Assembly: GCA_029204225.1 (NCBI GenBank)
Contig: CM055096.1
Coordinates: forward strand, 61,980,957-62,044,956
Source of the DNA: Diphasiastrum complanatum
Lineage: Eukaryota > Streptophyta > Lycopodiopsida > Lycopodiales > Lycopodiaceae
Direction of reading: 5' to 3'
Length of the DNA stretch: 64,000 nucleotides
A program made the translations under genes and the position numbers. Shown here piece by piece: positions 33,142-45,113 of this stretch (position 1 is its first letter; every line of letters starts with the position of its first letter). The notes under the pieces were generated by a model. The model saw nothing but the letters and a program-made list of their open reading frames with translations. It was not told the origin of the DNA and ran no database searches.

Positions 33142-34589
33142 CTAATGATTCAGCAATGTGATAGGGAAAATCCATCGTCTCGTGGAAGAATTACAATTCT
33201 ATCATGGCAGCATCCTTACAAAGTTGTCCAAGTAAAACATATGATGCTAAACCTACCACACCATACCTGATCTTTTTGGACAGTTCAGCATGGTACTTTG
33301 CCATGATGATCCGTTCAAGAAGCGGTGGATATTATCCTTCACTAAATGGTAGATCCGATGGGTGTAGTCTTAAATTGTTTCATTAGGGAACTTTTGTATA
33401 ATTCTGCAAGGGTGCTCTTCATGGATCAACACTATAATATTGCAAAGTAGCTAGTTTCTGGATTGCTTCAAGGACAGTACAATGATGATGGTGCTCGAGC
33501 TTCTTCTTCTTTTTTTCTCTTTTTTTTTTTTTTTGATACAAGAAAAGAAAAGAAGTGAATCAAAGAGTGAGGGATGCAAAATTAAAAAACAATTGAAAAA
33601 AATAAAATGTTAATGTTTGAATGAACAGTAACAAATGGATGTAACTTCAAGTAGGATGATGGATGGGAAAATAGATGAACGTGAGGATATTGACAAGATG
33701 GAGATGGTATAAAAAATGAAAGCTGTTCTCAACAAGGCTAGGAACTAACTCTTGACCTCCTCACAATAGTTGATTTATGGTCTGATGGAACTTCTCTGAG
33801 TCTTGCTAGGGTTACTTTTGAGTCGATCTTAAAAAATTGTAGATTTTTGTTAAAATTGAGCACTTTTTTGGATTGTTTCTCTAAGATTTCAACATATGAG
33901 TGTCTAATCAGAACCAAAATTTGACAGTAGCTGAAAAACAGCATACTCCAACTATTACCAATTTGGATTGTGTTTTTCAACCGTCATATTTAGAGAAACT
34001 AAGATAATAGGGTCATTTTTAGTGTATTTTTGCTCTTTTTTAGCTTTTTTTTGTGGTTTTTTTGAGATTTCTTTAGATCAGGGTGGATATAACCTGCACC
34101 CTTCCTAAAATAGCTAGATATGGACCAGTTCTAGCTAATATGAGGTATTTGAGAGTTCTTGATGGACAATGTTTGTAGGATCTTGAAAAAACTCAATTTT
34201 GAGTACTTTTCAGCACTTTTTGTTAGATCTTTTTAATCTGTCCATTGGATCCTCACAAAAATTTCACAGTAGCCAGATTTGGATCAAATATAGCTATAAA
34301 AGTTTTTGAGTGGGCTACTTATTGGCAGATCTCAAAAAATCATGAAACAAATGCCTTTTTTTGGTGTTTTTTTGTTAAAATCTTGAGATCCTGTGATCAT
34401 TAACTCTTTCAGGCTAGTATATACTTGTATGTGAGGTATATCCACCACCATGAAAAGAGGAAAGGGTTAGTTCCCTCATAATCTCATCTTTTTAGACAAA
34501 AATTGTAATTTCTCTAACTAGGATGAGATTGAACCCTTGCAAATCCTAGGAGGAGTTTATCCAAGATACATAATGTCACTCCTTGAGAG
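33142..34589 (-). other. Leader/internal sequence of the same element
   Basis: No supported gene. TTTTTT-rich tract 33510-33540. Related words AAAATTTGACAGTAGCTGA (33920) and AAAATTTCACAGTAGCCAGA (34257) suggest diverged repeats about 340 bases apart. Confidence 0.35.
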
Positions 34590-35410
34590 GTTTGGGTTAA
34601 ATACAATATTTGAGAGTAATTTCTCAATTTTTATGGTTTTTTTAACTATTTTTGAAATTTTTATCTCAAATCCTAGAGAAATAGCCTTCATCGAGCTGAG
34701 AGTAGCTTCCTATGATATAGATTTAGCTAAATACAAGTGTGAGAGGCTTGGTTCCCAGGTGATGGAGAGAAAATACAATTTTTATGGGTTTTGTTACTAT
34801 TTTTGAAAATTTTCTCTAAGATCCTAGAGACAAAACCTTCGCCGAACTCAGATTAGCTTCTTCTAATATAGATTTAGCTAACTCTCAATGGACACGGGTT
34901 GGTTTCTAAAGAATGGAAAGAAAATACAATTTTTATGGGTTTTTTTACTGTTTTTGAAAATTTTCTCTCAGATACTAGAGAGAGAACCTTTATTGAGCTG
35001 ATAGTAGCTTCCTGTGATACAGATTTAGCTAAATATAGGTGAGAGAGGGTTGGTTCCCAGAAGATGGAGAGAAAATACAATTTTATGAGTTTTTTTTACT
35101 ATTTTTGATACTTTTCTCTGATATCCTAGAGAGAGAACCATTTTCAAGTTCAAAGTAGCTTTCTCTAATACAGATTTAGCTAAATCCAGATGGGTGAGGG
35201 CTGGTTCCCAGGGGATGGAGAGAAAATACAATTTTTTAGAGTTTTTTACTATTTTTGAAAAAAAATTCTCAGATCCTAAAGAGACCTTTGCTGAGCTGAG
35301 AGTAGATTCCTTTGATATAGATTTAGCTAGATTTAGATGGGCAATGGTTGGTTCCCAAGGGATGGAGAGAAAATACAATTTTTATGTGTTTTTTGACAAT
35401 TTTTTTGTGG
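34590..35410. repeat. 150-bp tandem repeat, five to six copies
   Basis: GATGGAGAGAAAATACAATT (or GAATGGAAAG variant) recurs at 34761, 34911, 35063, 35214 and 35361, spacing 147-152. Each unit also has GATTTAGCTA, TGGTTCCCAG, TTTTTTACTATTTTTGA and TCCTAGAGAGA. The first unit is partial. It lies in the leader of the minus-strand element whose LTR begins at 35830. Confidence 0.9.
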
Positions 35411-35810
35411 TTTTTTTTTTAAATGACTAGGATGTAACCTTTGCTGACTTTTATGTAGGTTTTGAATAGTGTCCGGAAGGTACTATTAAAGGGGCGAGGG
35501 TTACTTTCAGATCAGTAAAACGTTATTTCCTTTAATGCATTTCTCCCGTCTATTTTTCTTCCAAAAATAGATTTTTCATGATTTCTAATTTTTTTTGTTT
35601 TTTTTGTTTTTTTTAGCAAGGGTTGTTTGAACAGTTCTAATAATAATCCACCCTAACTCTAATCCACACTAACTACCATTAACAAGCTAAAAAACTCAAT
35701 TTTGTTGAAATAAAAAGAAGGGAAAAGAAGAGAGATGAGTGAGAGGAGAAGAAAAGAGATGTCTATGCTGGCTAAGGCAAGTGTTGGCACTCCTTGGCAA
35801 GTGTTGGAAC
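35411..35810 (-). other. Leader next to primer-binding site
   Basis: No gene. Two CCTTGGCAAGTGTTGG-type repeats at about 35775-35807 adjoin the primer-binding site. Confidence 0.4.
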
Positions 35811-35828
35811 TCCCTGGCAGCGGTGCCA
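35811..35828 (-). other. Primer-binding site (tRNA-Asp type)
   Basis: Minus strand TGGCACCGCTGCCAGGGA, 15 of 18 positions as expected for tRNA-Asp, one base inside the LTR end at 35830. Confidence 0.75.
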
Positions 35829-35829
35829 T

Positions 35830-36546
<717 letters not shown>

Positions 36547-36584
36547 ATAGTAGGCTTAAATTTTCATTCCAAGTTTTGATGGAA

Positions 36585-38637
36585 AGGGAGATCAGCGATG
36601 ATTCTTGCAAATCTACACTCAGACATGTAGAGCCTATGGAGACGACAACCCGAAGAGCCGTTTATATACTTCAATCTATGCTAACCGACACTACGAAGGA
36701 TTGGTATTTTAATCCAGAGCAAAATGAATGAGATGATTGGAATATCTTACAAGACAAATTCATCACTCGCTTCAAGACCACCCGCTTCCTTTCCGATCCC
36801 TTCATGCGACTAGAACATATCTATATGGACAAGAAGAACGAGTCCTTGTGTGATTATATTGAACGGATCAAGAGATTATGCAGTGGATGCGACCCTGAGA
36901 GTGTCGCAGAGCATAGCGTCCTAATATAGTTCATGGCAGAATTACCCAAGGGAATCAGGCAACAAATGAAAAGAAGAGACAAATATGTGTCTTTTCAAGC
37001 GATTTGAACCAATGCCATCAAGAGAGTCGACGATAGTGAAAGCACTAGTTCGGACACTGATAACTCTGACCAAGAGAGACGATGCCAAAATGAATGAAGA
37101 GCCAAACGTAAGGATAAACTTCATGATGATGCTTCTACCTCTATGGCCAAATAGCTTGCCTAGCACCAAATCCGGCCCCATTGGCACAACAACAAGGTGC
37201 CTTACCTCAACCATTGCCTAGATTAGCATTACCACCTATTCCTCCAAGAACCCAAGGACTAGTAGTGAGAAATTCGCAACCAGCTCCCTAGTAGTTGAAC
37301 ATGGTCGAGGTGACTGAAGAACCCTACAATCTTGAGGAAGAAGCAGTGAACTCTATCCTAGTGCATTTTATAGAATATCGATCTATGAGAACCAGTTTTG
37401 TGGTACAAGATTCAGAGCTCTCATAAAATGCTACTTGATGTGGAGAGAATGTGGACAGCCAATATGAATAGTAGATTGCTTAATTACTACTTGTTTTGAG
37501 GCTAACGACTTGCTCTAACCATTGTTAGCAAGTAATTACCGAGAAACCTAACTGGATGGATGAATGTATGCTTTCATAGGATTGTCAAGTGCCCTAAAAA
37601 GCCGCAAGACAATTGTGTACCACTATGCTGAGATTGTGGGTATGGACACCCATATTTTGACATGTCCAATGAGAAAGGAGAAGCAAGAAGAGGTCTCAAC
37701 CACGCTGCACCTAATGAGTGTGGTAGGAGAATCCAAGACATTCACGATGTCTGTATTCATCCAGACCAGAGCATAGAAAGAACCAACCAAGTCCGCTACT
37801 ACAAATCCTATTAGTGGCTCATCAAGTTCTCTATATGCTGGTGAATACTCCAATTCCACTGTTGAACAAGGAAAATTTAGACACATGAAGGAATGGATAA
37901 GAGAATCCCAAGCCTTATTAGATTAAGCTAGAGAGACACCCCAGAGAGCATGACAAGGGTCAACCCAAAGGTGAGAATGAACGAAGGCCAAATGCTCCTC
38001 CCAGTCCCTAGTGAATCCAAGGTTGATGCAGTTCATTCATGAGACCGGATAGAATGCAGATGGGCATTCTGTATGGAGATCCCTTTCCATATCAAGGAGG
38101 TGGAAAAGGACCATATGGTTATCTTAGTCAGTCTATTGAGAGGAGATGTTCACATACCACTAGGCACCCTATGCAAAACACATCGACCCTCTAGAAAAGA
38201 TTGAAAACATATATAGATGGACCAAGCAGTGATAGAACGGAGATGCACTTTACGAATTTGGTGTCGGATGAAGGAGCTAAGGGATTGCAACTAGTAGGAT
38301 GGAAAAAAGATGCCAAACACATAACAATCCCAATCACGCATCGGGGGTTTCCATGAGAACAACCATAGTCGATGGAGGATCATGAGTGATAATCATCTCC
38401 TCCAAGTTATACCATGCATGGGGACTTACTCATATGGTGAGTGCCCCTTTCACGATCCGACTAGCTAACCAATCTAGTGTGAAACTATTAGGCATAGCCA
38501 AGGAAATACAAAGCAAAGTAGTAGGAATCCGTTTCATGCTAGATTTTGTAGTCTTGGACTTGTCCAAATCCCCCCAATCCTATAATGTCCTACTAGAAAG
38601 ACCGTGGCTTATTACAAGCGCCACGACTGAGGACTAA
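36585..38637 (+). pseudogene. Ty3/gypsy gag and aspartic protease remnant
   Basis: Plus strand with many stops. Gag core: TRRAVYILQSMLTDTTKDWY, WNILQDKFITRFKTTRFLSD, DYIERIKRLCSGCDPESVAE, FMAELPKGIRQQMKRRD. A Cys-rich segment near 37575-37680 (CPKKPQDNCVPLC, one stop, DCGYGH) is a decayed zinc knuckle. Retropepsin at 38371-38637: DGGS in place of the usual D-T/S-G, one stop, then LTHMVSAPFTIRLANQSSVK, LLGIAKEIQSKVVGIRFMLD, NVLLERPWLI, a good match to the plant gypsy protease. RT and the rest are missing. Confidence 0.8.
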
Positions 38638-38847
38638 ATCACATCCTCCTGCAAAATCGTGATTCTACTGAAAAGATCAATCTTGATACCTAGATTACAA
38701 AACCGACCAACCAAAGAGCCATGGTTGCTAGCTCTGCCACAACAATTCATTCTGACAAGGAGTCAGACGATGGACATCATTGGAGGAGAATTGTCATACG
38801 TGATAATTCACAAACTGATGTAGTAAACTAGACCGAAGTCCTAGCTA
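38638..38847. other. Short spacer after the gypsy protease
   Basis: Possibly the protease-RT linker (contains MDIIGGELSYV-like reading), ends where copia LTR similarity starts. Confidence 0.3.
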
Positions 38848-39363
38848 CACTACTTTGAGATATATCATGTCTAGTTTAATTGGCAATTTTGGCCAGTATG
38901 CATTTTAGACTTAGAGATAAACTTTACATTGTTAATAAGGCCCAATAATAGCTGATTTACTATATTTGGCAAGTTAGGCAAGTATATAGTATACAAGCAT
39001 GGGAAGAGTTCATCTCTCTCTCTCTCTTCTCTCATTCATGCTTATGGAAGTGATCTCTTTGGATTTCCATATCCATTTTTGGATTGTTTTGAACATATCT
39101 TGAATTTGTGTGTTTAGAATGCTTTTGTGACTTATGTATTGGATCCACATGTGTGAAATGTGTTTTGGTACAACCATTGTATGGACAACAACAACAACAA
39201 CAACTTATCATACTTGTGCTATTTTTTCAAGATCTTATTGAGTTTAAATCTTATATGTGTAGTAGATGTTATATTTCTACATTGTTAATGATGCTTAACG
39301 TGCTATCTTTTGTAACCAAAGATAAAGAGCTTAATTAGATCTTACTGATCTGATTTTCTCCAT
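38848..39363 (+). repeat. 5'-truncated copia LTR
   Basis: Matches the 3796-4383 LTR (reversed): GGCCAGTATGCATTTTAGAC, GCAAGTATATAGTATACAAG, GATCTCTTTGGATTTCC, GTTTAGAATGCTTTTGTGAC, GATCTGATTTTCTCCA. The first about 35 bases of the LTR are missing and no primer-binding site follows. An (AAC)6 tract lies at 39186-39204. Confidence 0.75.
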
Positions 39364-39385
39364 CAAGATTCCATATCATATTTTT

Positions 39386-39423
39386 TGATTCGTCCGAATC
39401 AGCCAACATCATCCCACCCCTAA
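39386..39423 (-). repeat. 3' LTR stub (23 bp) and polypurine tract
   Basis: Minus strand TTAGGGGTGGGATGA (39423-39409), then TGTTGGCTGATTCGGACG ... to 39386. The LTR start is exact but the remaining about 1.1 kb is gone. Confidence 0.8.
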
Positions 39424-41641
39424 TGTGTTGCAGGACCCACTGCAACTCATATTGGATGATGTCGTTCCGCTTTGCATTGGCATCTTCAATTGTCACTTGG
39501 AAAAGCGTAGATCCTCGTTCATAAAGCCAAGTGCTTATTGTCGCCAGTCTTTATCACAAAAACTGTTTTTCACAAATTTACGCAATTGGATTAGAATGTC
39601 TTATTGCTATAATGGGTTGACATTCTCAAATTTGGAGAGCTCTCAGCAGCTTCACAACTCTGCATGCATGAGTGCTTTCCATGTGTCTCTTTGTTTAGTC
39701 ACTTGTATTTGCCATTGACGGTTTCATCTTTGGTTTCTTCTGGGAGGTCTATATCCTCCATTTGCCTCAAGGTGTTTCCGTGGTTCTTCTCTCAATTGAA
39801 GTTCCAGTCTCAAGGAAAACCTTTAATCTGCAGGTTGCACAAACTTTGATTATCAGTCCTAAGGGGATGGATTCATCAAAAATTGGTGGTAGAAACAGTT
39901 TTGGATGGACGGTTTGGTAACAGTAAGGAAACATGGCGAAGGCTTGGTGGTAGGGTGAAGGAACTGATAGTTCTACAGTTGCAGCCTTGGACCCTTGCAA
40001 TGTCGAGCTTCGACCACCACTTTTGATCCGTTACTTTTGGATCTCTTTGGACTTCATAAGAGGGGATTCAACTATCATTGCTCCAGAGAGTTTCTTTTGA
40101 TCAAGGTTGATCTGACTCATCTGTTGTTAATGTTTTGTCCTTTCCTCCTCAACTTCTTGGATCTTCCTCTTTAGTTTTTCTAGCTGCTTCGCCTGCTTCT
40201 TAGGTCTTCGTTTGACTGATCAACCATTGTAGGTGGCAATTGGTCTCCGCAAGACACTTGCAATGATCTATCAACTGCTTCAGTAAGACTATCAAAGACT
40301 GGAAATTTCTCAGAAGAACAATAAACTGATGATAAACAAACAGATGGAAGGAAGGGTGGTAGTGACAATGGTACATGGTGTGGACGATAGGCATGATAAT
40401 GGGCATAGAATTCGAAGTATGGAAAGAGGCCAGTTGAAGAAAGAGACTGATTCTCCAATGCTTGTGTTTCTCTTTCTGAAGGATCTTCATCATGACTGGG
40501 GTACTTCTTCTGATTGAGTCTCTTTGGATTACCCATCTGCCTTCTTTAGCCGTGTCTTTTTCATATTAGACTTAGACCTTGGTTGTCGATCTTGCTGATG
40601 TTGTTGTTGGCAGCGCAACTGCTCCAATGGATCCAAGCAAATCCACTCTCTCCCCCCCCAAAAAAAAATCTGTTGGTGAGGATGTTGTTGCTGGTGACTG
40701 TTCATGCTTAGGATTGGATCGGCGTGTGGAACACGTAGTTGAAAACACTGTGAAAATGTGACTGGACTAAAGATTGAACAAATTTTAACTAAATTTGTTT
40801 CGATCTTGCTATAGTTGACTTGAAGAGTAATATGGCAATGAGGTGCAGAAATCAACTCTAACTTGTCATGGATTTCTCATAGTTTTAAAAAATTTGAAAC
40901 TGCTATATAAGGTAATGTGAAGATGGATAGATGAATGAAAATGTGTTTGTGAGATGCTCTATAGAAGACTCTCGTGTAGTAGCTATTCCTCATGCAAAAA
41001 TCAATCACACAAAATAGGTGAAGAGAAACAAGGAAATAAACAAACGTTATAGAGAGTGAGAACTGTATAGCAATTGTCGAACAAAATTTGCATTCATCAA
41101 CATTGATAATGTACCTTGATAGTTGCAATATTTCAGTTGTTTTGTAGAGTAATGTGACTTACTCTGACATGCCCTTGTCAAAACAAGACAGGGTTGGTTA
41201 CACTAAATCTACCATCATTGATAGCAGATGTTGTAAGATATAGCTTGAGATGCAGGTATGGTTAAATTACTATGTCCTGAGGACCTCTCTGAACAAGAGA
41301 TTCAGAACCGAATCTCTATCTGGATTTCCAAATCCTAGATTTATTATGTATTGGCACATTGGAAATCGTATCAACATATGGAAAGACAAAATAGATTGGA
41401 AGTTGTAGAAGGGGAGAAAAACTGTCAATTCCCTATGGAGGTTGCTCTTGGTTGGACATTGTAGCAGATGATGGAATATCGGTTTCACTTTATTTCGACA
41501 AGGACTCATTTCATATTGTCTTTTTTGCATTATGGAGCTGGTGTATTGGACAGTGATGTAGAAGCTTACAAGAAACTTCTCGATTGAGCAACAGGTTGAG
41601 CGAGAGGGTGCTATAGTGCTCGTGTTGTTGTCGTGAAGATC
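39424..41641 (-). other. 3' internal region without pol
   Basis: Collinear with 16203-18375. Minus-strand frames 40536-40180, 40855-40529 (NSHQQQHPHQQIFFWGG, Gln/His-rich) and 41530-41270 exist, with partial counterparts in the other copy, but none has a known domain. The frames are interrupted in one copy or the other. Confidence 0.5.
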
Positions 41642-42742
41642 CTATTGTGATTCATAACTAACGTGACAGGCAGGTAGGATCTTAGTTGGTTGTTTTGGAC
41701 AGTCTTTAAAACTGTGTTTTCTAATACAATCTGGACACTCAACATGGTACTGGGTCTTAACTGGGCAATCAACCATGAAGTGGCCGATCTCACCACAAAT
41801 GAAACATTTGGCATGCAGTGGCCCTTGTATAATGGCATAGCCATCTTGTATGGCTAGTGGTTCTGGACTTTCTAGTGGATATTCATGATAAGGCAAGGCA
41901 TTTCCATATTGTGATGGGTGTTCTTCATATTGTTGAATTGTATGTGCTTGGATAGGTCGATATGAAGGACAAGCATCAACAGGATGCATAGCCCAGCAGT
42001 GGGGCCACCATATTTTTTTTTGTCTATAAGGTACTTGTGCAGAATTTGACTGACCAAGCATACTGCTTTGGATAGACTTCCGGGTAGTTTGAAACTCATT
42101 GGGGAATTTCTCCATTTAAAATTGGTGTTGCTTATTAAGCAATTCTAGCTATGATTTCCAAAGCTGATCTCGGGTGTCCTCGATCGGTTTCGACTCATGG
42201 AGAGGAGCACGTGGTGCTTGTCTTTCCCTGGATTCATCAACATATGATCCTTCGTCTTCTTCCTTGATGGCATCAGACATAGCTAACTTTAGGCTCATAT
42301 ATTCATTATTGGATTTAAGCTCGCGTCTAATCCATCTTGGAAGTCCAACTAGGAACTAGATGATGAGCATCTATTCGGAGGGCTATTATTGGACTTGACT
42401 TTTGAGGCGTTTGAAATGCTCAATATAGTCTCGTACACATTCATCTTTTGTCATCTTGATTTTACTCAATTTGACAAAGGGACTCTCGATCAAGCGAAAG
42501 AGCTTAAAACGTTTGATAAAGGACTCTTCAGCACCATAAAATTGGGGTCGTGCGCATGAGGACTCAGCTCTATCAGGTTCTTGTCCCTCGAATGGGTATG
42601 TGGATGGCTCGTGTATTTGGGCCCGCATTCGGTAGAACCTATGACGTCTGATTTGTTCATCTACAGGGGACCTGGTCTCGTATGGATAATCTTCTAGTAT
42701 TTCAGGATCTGTATTGTCGGCCATTGGGTACTGTTGTGTCAT
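41642..42742 (-). pseudogene. Gag with CCHC zinc knuckle (gypsy-type)
   Basis: One continuous minus-strand frame of 367 codons, interrupted by six stop codons (clustered 42345-42386, and near 42145-42118), no frameshift. N terminus MTQQYPMADNTDPEILEDYP, with IHEPSTYPFEGQEPDRAESS; gag core RLIESPFVKLSKIKMTKDEC, VRDYIEHFKRLKSQ, FLVGLPRWIRRELKS; acidic YMSLKLAMSDAIKEEDEGSY; then CFICGEIGHFMVDC (CX2CX4HX4C) and CPDCIRKHSFKDC. The protein would form the virus-like particle. ATG 42742 is chosen as the first Met after the leader. It ends at ACHVSYESQ and a stop, with no pol fused. Confidence 0.8.
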
Positions 42743-43009
42743 TTTTGTGTTGGGTATGTGTTTCTGGTATTTTTGAATTTTATAGGGTTTTTGGTATTTT
42801 TAGATTTTTTAGGATTTTTAGTGTGTTTGGATTTTTTAGGGTGTTGAAGGAAGTGAAGGTGGAGACTCAGTATAAAAAGGGCTTTCTATTGGTATGAGTT
42901 TTATTTTTTTGAATTATTTTTTTTAAGCCTCTAAGGCTTTGGGGAGATGGTGGTTCAGTCGAAATGCCAATCAAAGGTGTCGTTTGAAAGTTCTATGGTC
43001 TAGCATGGA
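42743..43009 (-). other. Gag-proximal leader
   Basis: Repeated TTTTTGGTATTTTTAGATTTTT-like T-rich segments at 42750-42840. No gene. Confidence 0.4.
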
Positions 43010-43690
43010 GTTGGTCGGTTGAGATGGTGAGGAACTCCATCGGTTGAGATTGGAGCCAGAACCGTCGGTCAAGATCTGACGCGAACCCATCGGTCGAGAT
43101 CTGATCGAAAATCTGTCGGTCGAGATCTGACGTGAATCCGTCAGTCGAGATCTGATAAAAAATCCATCGGTTGAGATCTAACACAAACCCGCCGGTCGAG
43201 ATCTGATCGAAAACTCGTCGGTCGAGATCTGACGCAAACCCATCAGTCGAGATCTAAAAAAAAAATGTCGGTTGAGATTTCAAAAAAATACATCGGTTGA
43301 GATTTCAAAAAAAAAAACGTTAGTTGAGATTTCAGAAAAAAAATGTTAGTTGAGATTTTTAAAAAAACGTCGGTTGAGATTTAAAAAAAAACGTCAGTTG
43401 AGATTTCAAAAAAACAACGTCGGTTGAGATTTAAAAAAAAAACATCGGTCGAGATTTCAAAAAAAAAAAAAAAACATCGGTTGAGATTTCAAAAAAAAAA
43501 AACGTCGGTTGAGATTTTTTAAAAAAACATCAGTTGAGATATGAGTGGAGGGCGTCGGCTGAGGGAAGCATCGACTGAGATATGAAGGGAAGCGTCGGTT
43601 GAGATATGAAAGAAGCGTCGGCTGAGATGTGAAGGGAAGGGTCGGCTGAGGGAAGCATCGGCTGAGATATGAAGAAATGGAACGTGACGG
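43010..43690. repeat. 25-bp minisatellite (CGGTYGAGATYT), about 26 units
   Basis: Units of mostly 24-27 bases each start CGGTCGAGATCTGA or CGGTTGAGATTT (C/T variation at several positions). They grade from GACGCGAACCCAT-type tails on the left, through A-run tails in the middle, to ATGAAGGGAAGCGT-type tails on the right. This gradient suggests local unit duplication. Minus-strand open frames here (43184-42993, 43813-43457, 43776-43519) are by-products of the repeat. Confidence 0.9.
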
Positions 43691-43930
43691 AACGGCTGAA
43701 GGAGTGTAGTTGATGGGTGTGGACTCTGGTTTACAGTTGTGGTGGCTTGCTGGTTGGTTTGCAGGTTCAGGTGCAAGCAAGTTGGTTTTCAGACGGATTT
43801 GCAAGCAAGTCATTTTGCCTACGTTTGTTGTTTCTTGTAGGTCGTTTTGCAGGTAGGGTAGTTCGTTTGCAAGGTGGACTACAGATCAGAACACTATTGC
43901 AGCAGACGTGGGTTTATGAGGTGTGGAGTT

Positions 43931-43948
43931 CACGCGGCAATGGTGCCA
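43931..43948 (-). other. Primer-binding site (tRNA-Asp type, decayed)
   Basis: Minus strand TGGCACCATTGCCGCGTG, 13 of 18 positions matching the tRNA-Asp expectation, two bases inside the LTR. Confidence 0.7.
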
Positions 43949-43950
43949 AA

Positions 43951-45113
43951 TGTTGACAGATCCTCTGTTCTAGAGGACCTGTTGTTTATCTTTTTGCTTC
44001 TTACTTACAGATATATTTCTTTCCTGTTACCAAGCTTGTTTGGGCAGTACTTGATTGTTTTTTATTTGTTACAATGCTCAAGCTAGGCAGAAACGGCCTG
44101 AATAACTCTGTAGTATATTTCTTTGTACTGTCTGTCAGAGGACTACTCAGGGTCGTCACTCTGGAACGCACTTACATTCTACATAAAGATGCAAGCCTAG
44201 AACGCTCTTTCACAGGACAGAGTGTAGCCCAAATGAACGTTCTATAGATTCTACTGCTACTTACTCTAAAAACGGATTGAAATCAGATTCTACACTACAT
44301 TGAACTAAGCTACATTTGCATAACTGATAAACAAGAAACAAGAACTAAACTACAGCATGTTAAAAGTCCAAGAATCAAGAAACTAACCAGCCTTTTGATT
44401 CTTGGACATCCCAAGAACATCAAAAACTAGAGTGTTAGAGAATATGCAAGATTTATGCCACATTTCTAGCCTATATAGTTTACTTGAATGTTGGCTCCTA
44501 CATTAATCCACAGAAAACATGAAATCTAACCCACAACTAGGAAAGCAAGAAAACTAATCCACTCTAAATCCACAACCACACACAACATGAATGGAAGGGC
44601 ATGATCATAGGGGCATCACTCAAGAAAACCATCATGATCAAGGAGCTTAGTGTAGCATCAAACTCATGGAAAATCTTCTTATTAGGCATGGAGTAGATAC
44701 AATGCAAAAAGCTCCTCTTCACAAAGAGGGAGTCCCTTAAATAAGCAAGAGAGCTCCTTAGGTGGCATCCTAGTGGAATTTCCACATTTCACAAACTACA
44801 AGTGGAATATTGCTCTCCACTAGAGGTCACCATCAAAAGGTGGCTCACTCTACTTTCTTTAAGAGGGGTATACTCGCATTTATTACATTTGCCTAGAAAT
44901 ACTAGTTCCTACATGGTCATTCCATCTTTCGGGATTCACCATGAGGCTTACACAATTATGGCTTGTTATTACTAACTAGCATTTCTCGGCTCTCACACTC
45001 GGCTCTCAGTCTTCATTCATCTTGTCTTCTCAGAGACCTCCTCAATCTAAGGTGAGAGGTGCTCTTGAGTTGCTCTGTCTGAGTATCTTGGGGATTCGTC
45101 AGAATCAGCCAAC
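43951..45113 (-). repeat. 5' LTR (about 1163 bp)
   Basis: Collinear with 15031-16187 and 19371-20473. Minus-strand 3' end GGATCTGTCAACA at 43951; outer end ...GATTCGTCAGAATCAGCCAAC near 45113. More diverged from the other two than they are from each other. It directly adjoins copia protease sequence. Confidence 0.85.

Larger units (their letters stand above)
39386..45113 (-). mobile_element. Gag-bearing relative of the 15-20 kb element, 3' LTR nearly lost
   Basis: Same family as 15031-20473: 5' LTR at right (43951-45113), tRNA-Asp-like primer site, minisatellite leader, gag (42742-41642), a 2-kb non-coding 3' region, a polypurine tract (39409-39423), and only 23 bases of the 3' LTR (39386-39408, TGATTCGTCCGAATCAGCC plus AACA). 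No protease, RT, RNase H or integrase anywhere between gag and PPT. The family therefore looks built as a gag-only, pol-less element. The left end abuts a copia LTR and the right end abuts copia pol. Confidence 0.8.

Noticed and set aside
39425-39849. Plus-strand frames resembling 16204-16440
   Set aside because: Antisense to the pol-less element; similarity between copies is due to shared descent, and the minus strand carries PPT and gag signals.
43010-43690. Regularly repeated 25-bp units resembling a CRISPR array
   Set aside because: Units are contiguous with graded tails, not identical repeats separated by unique spacers, and they lie in a eukaryotic retroelement leader.
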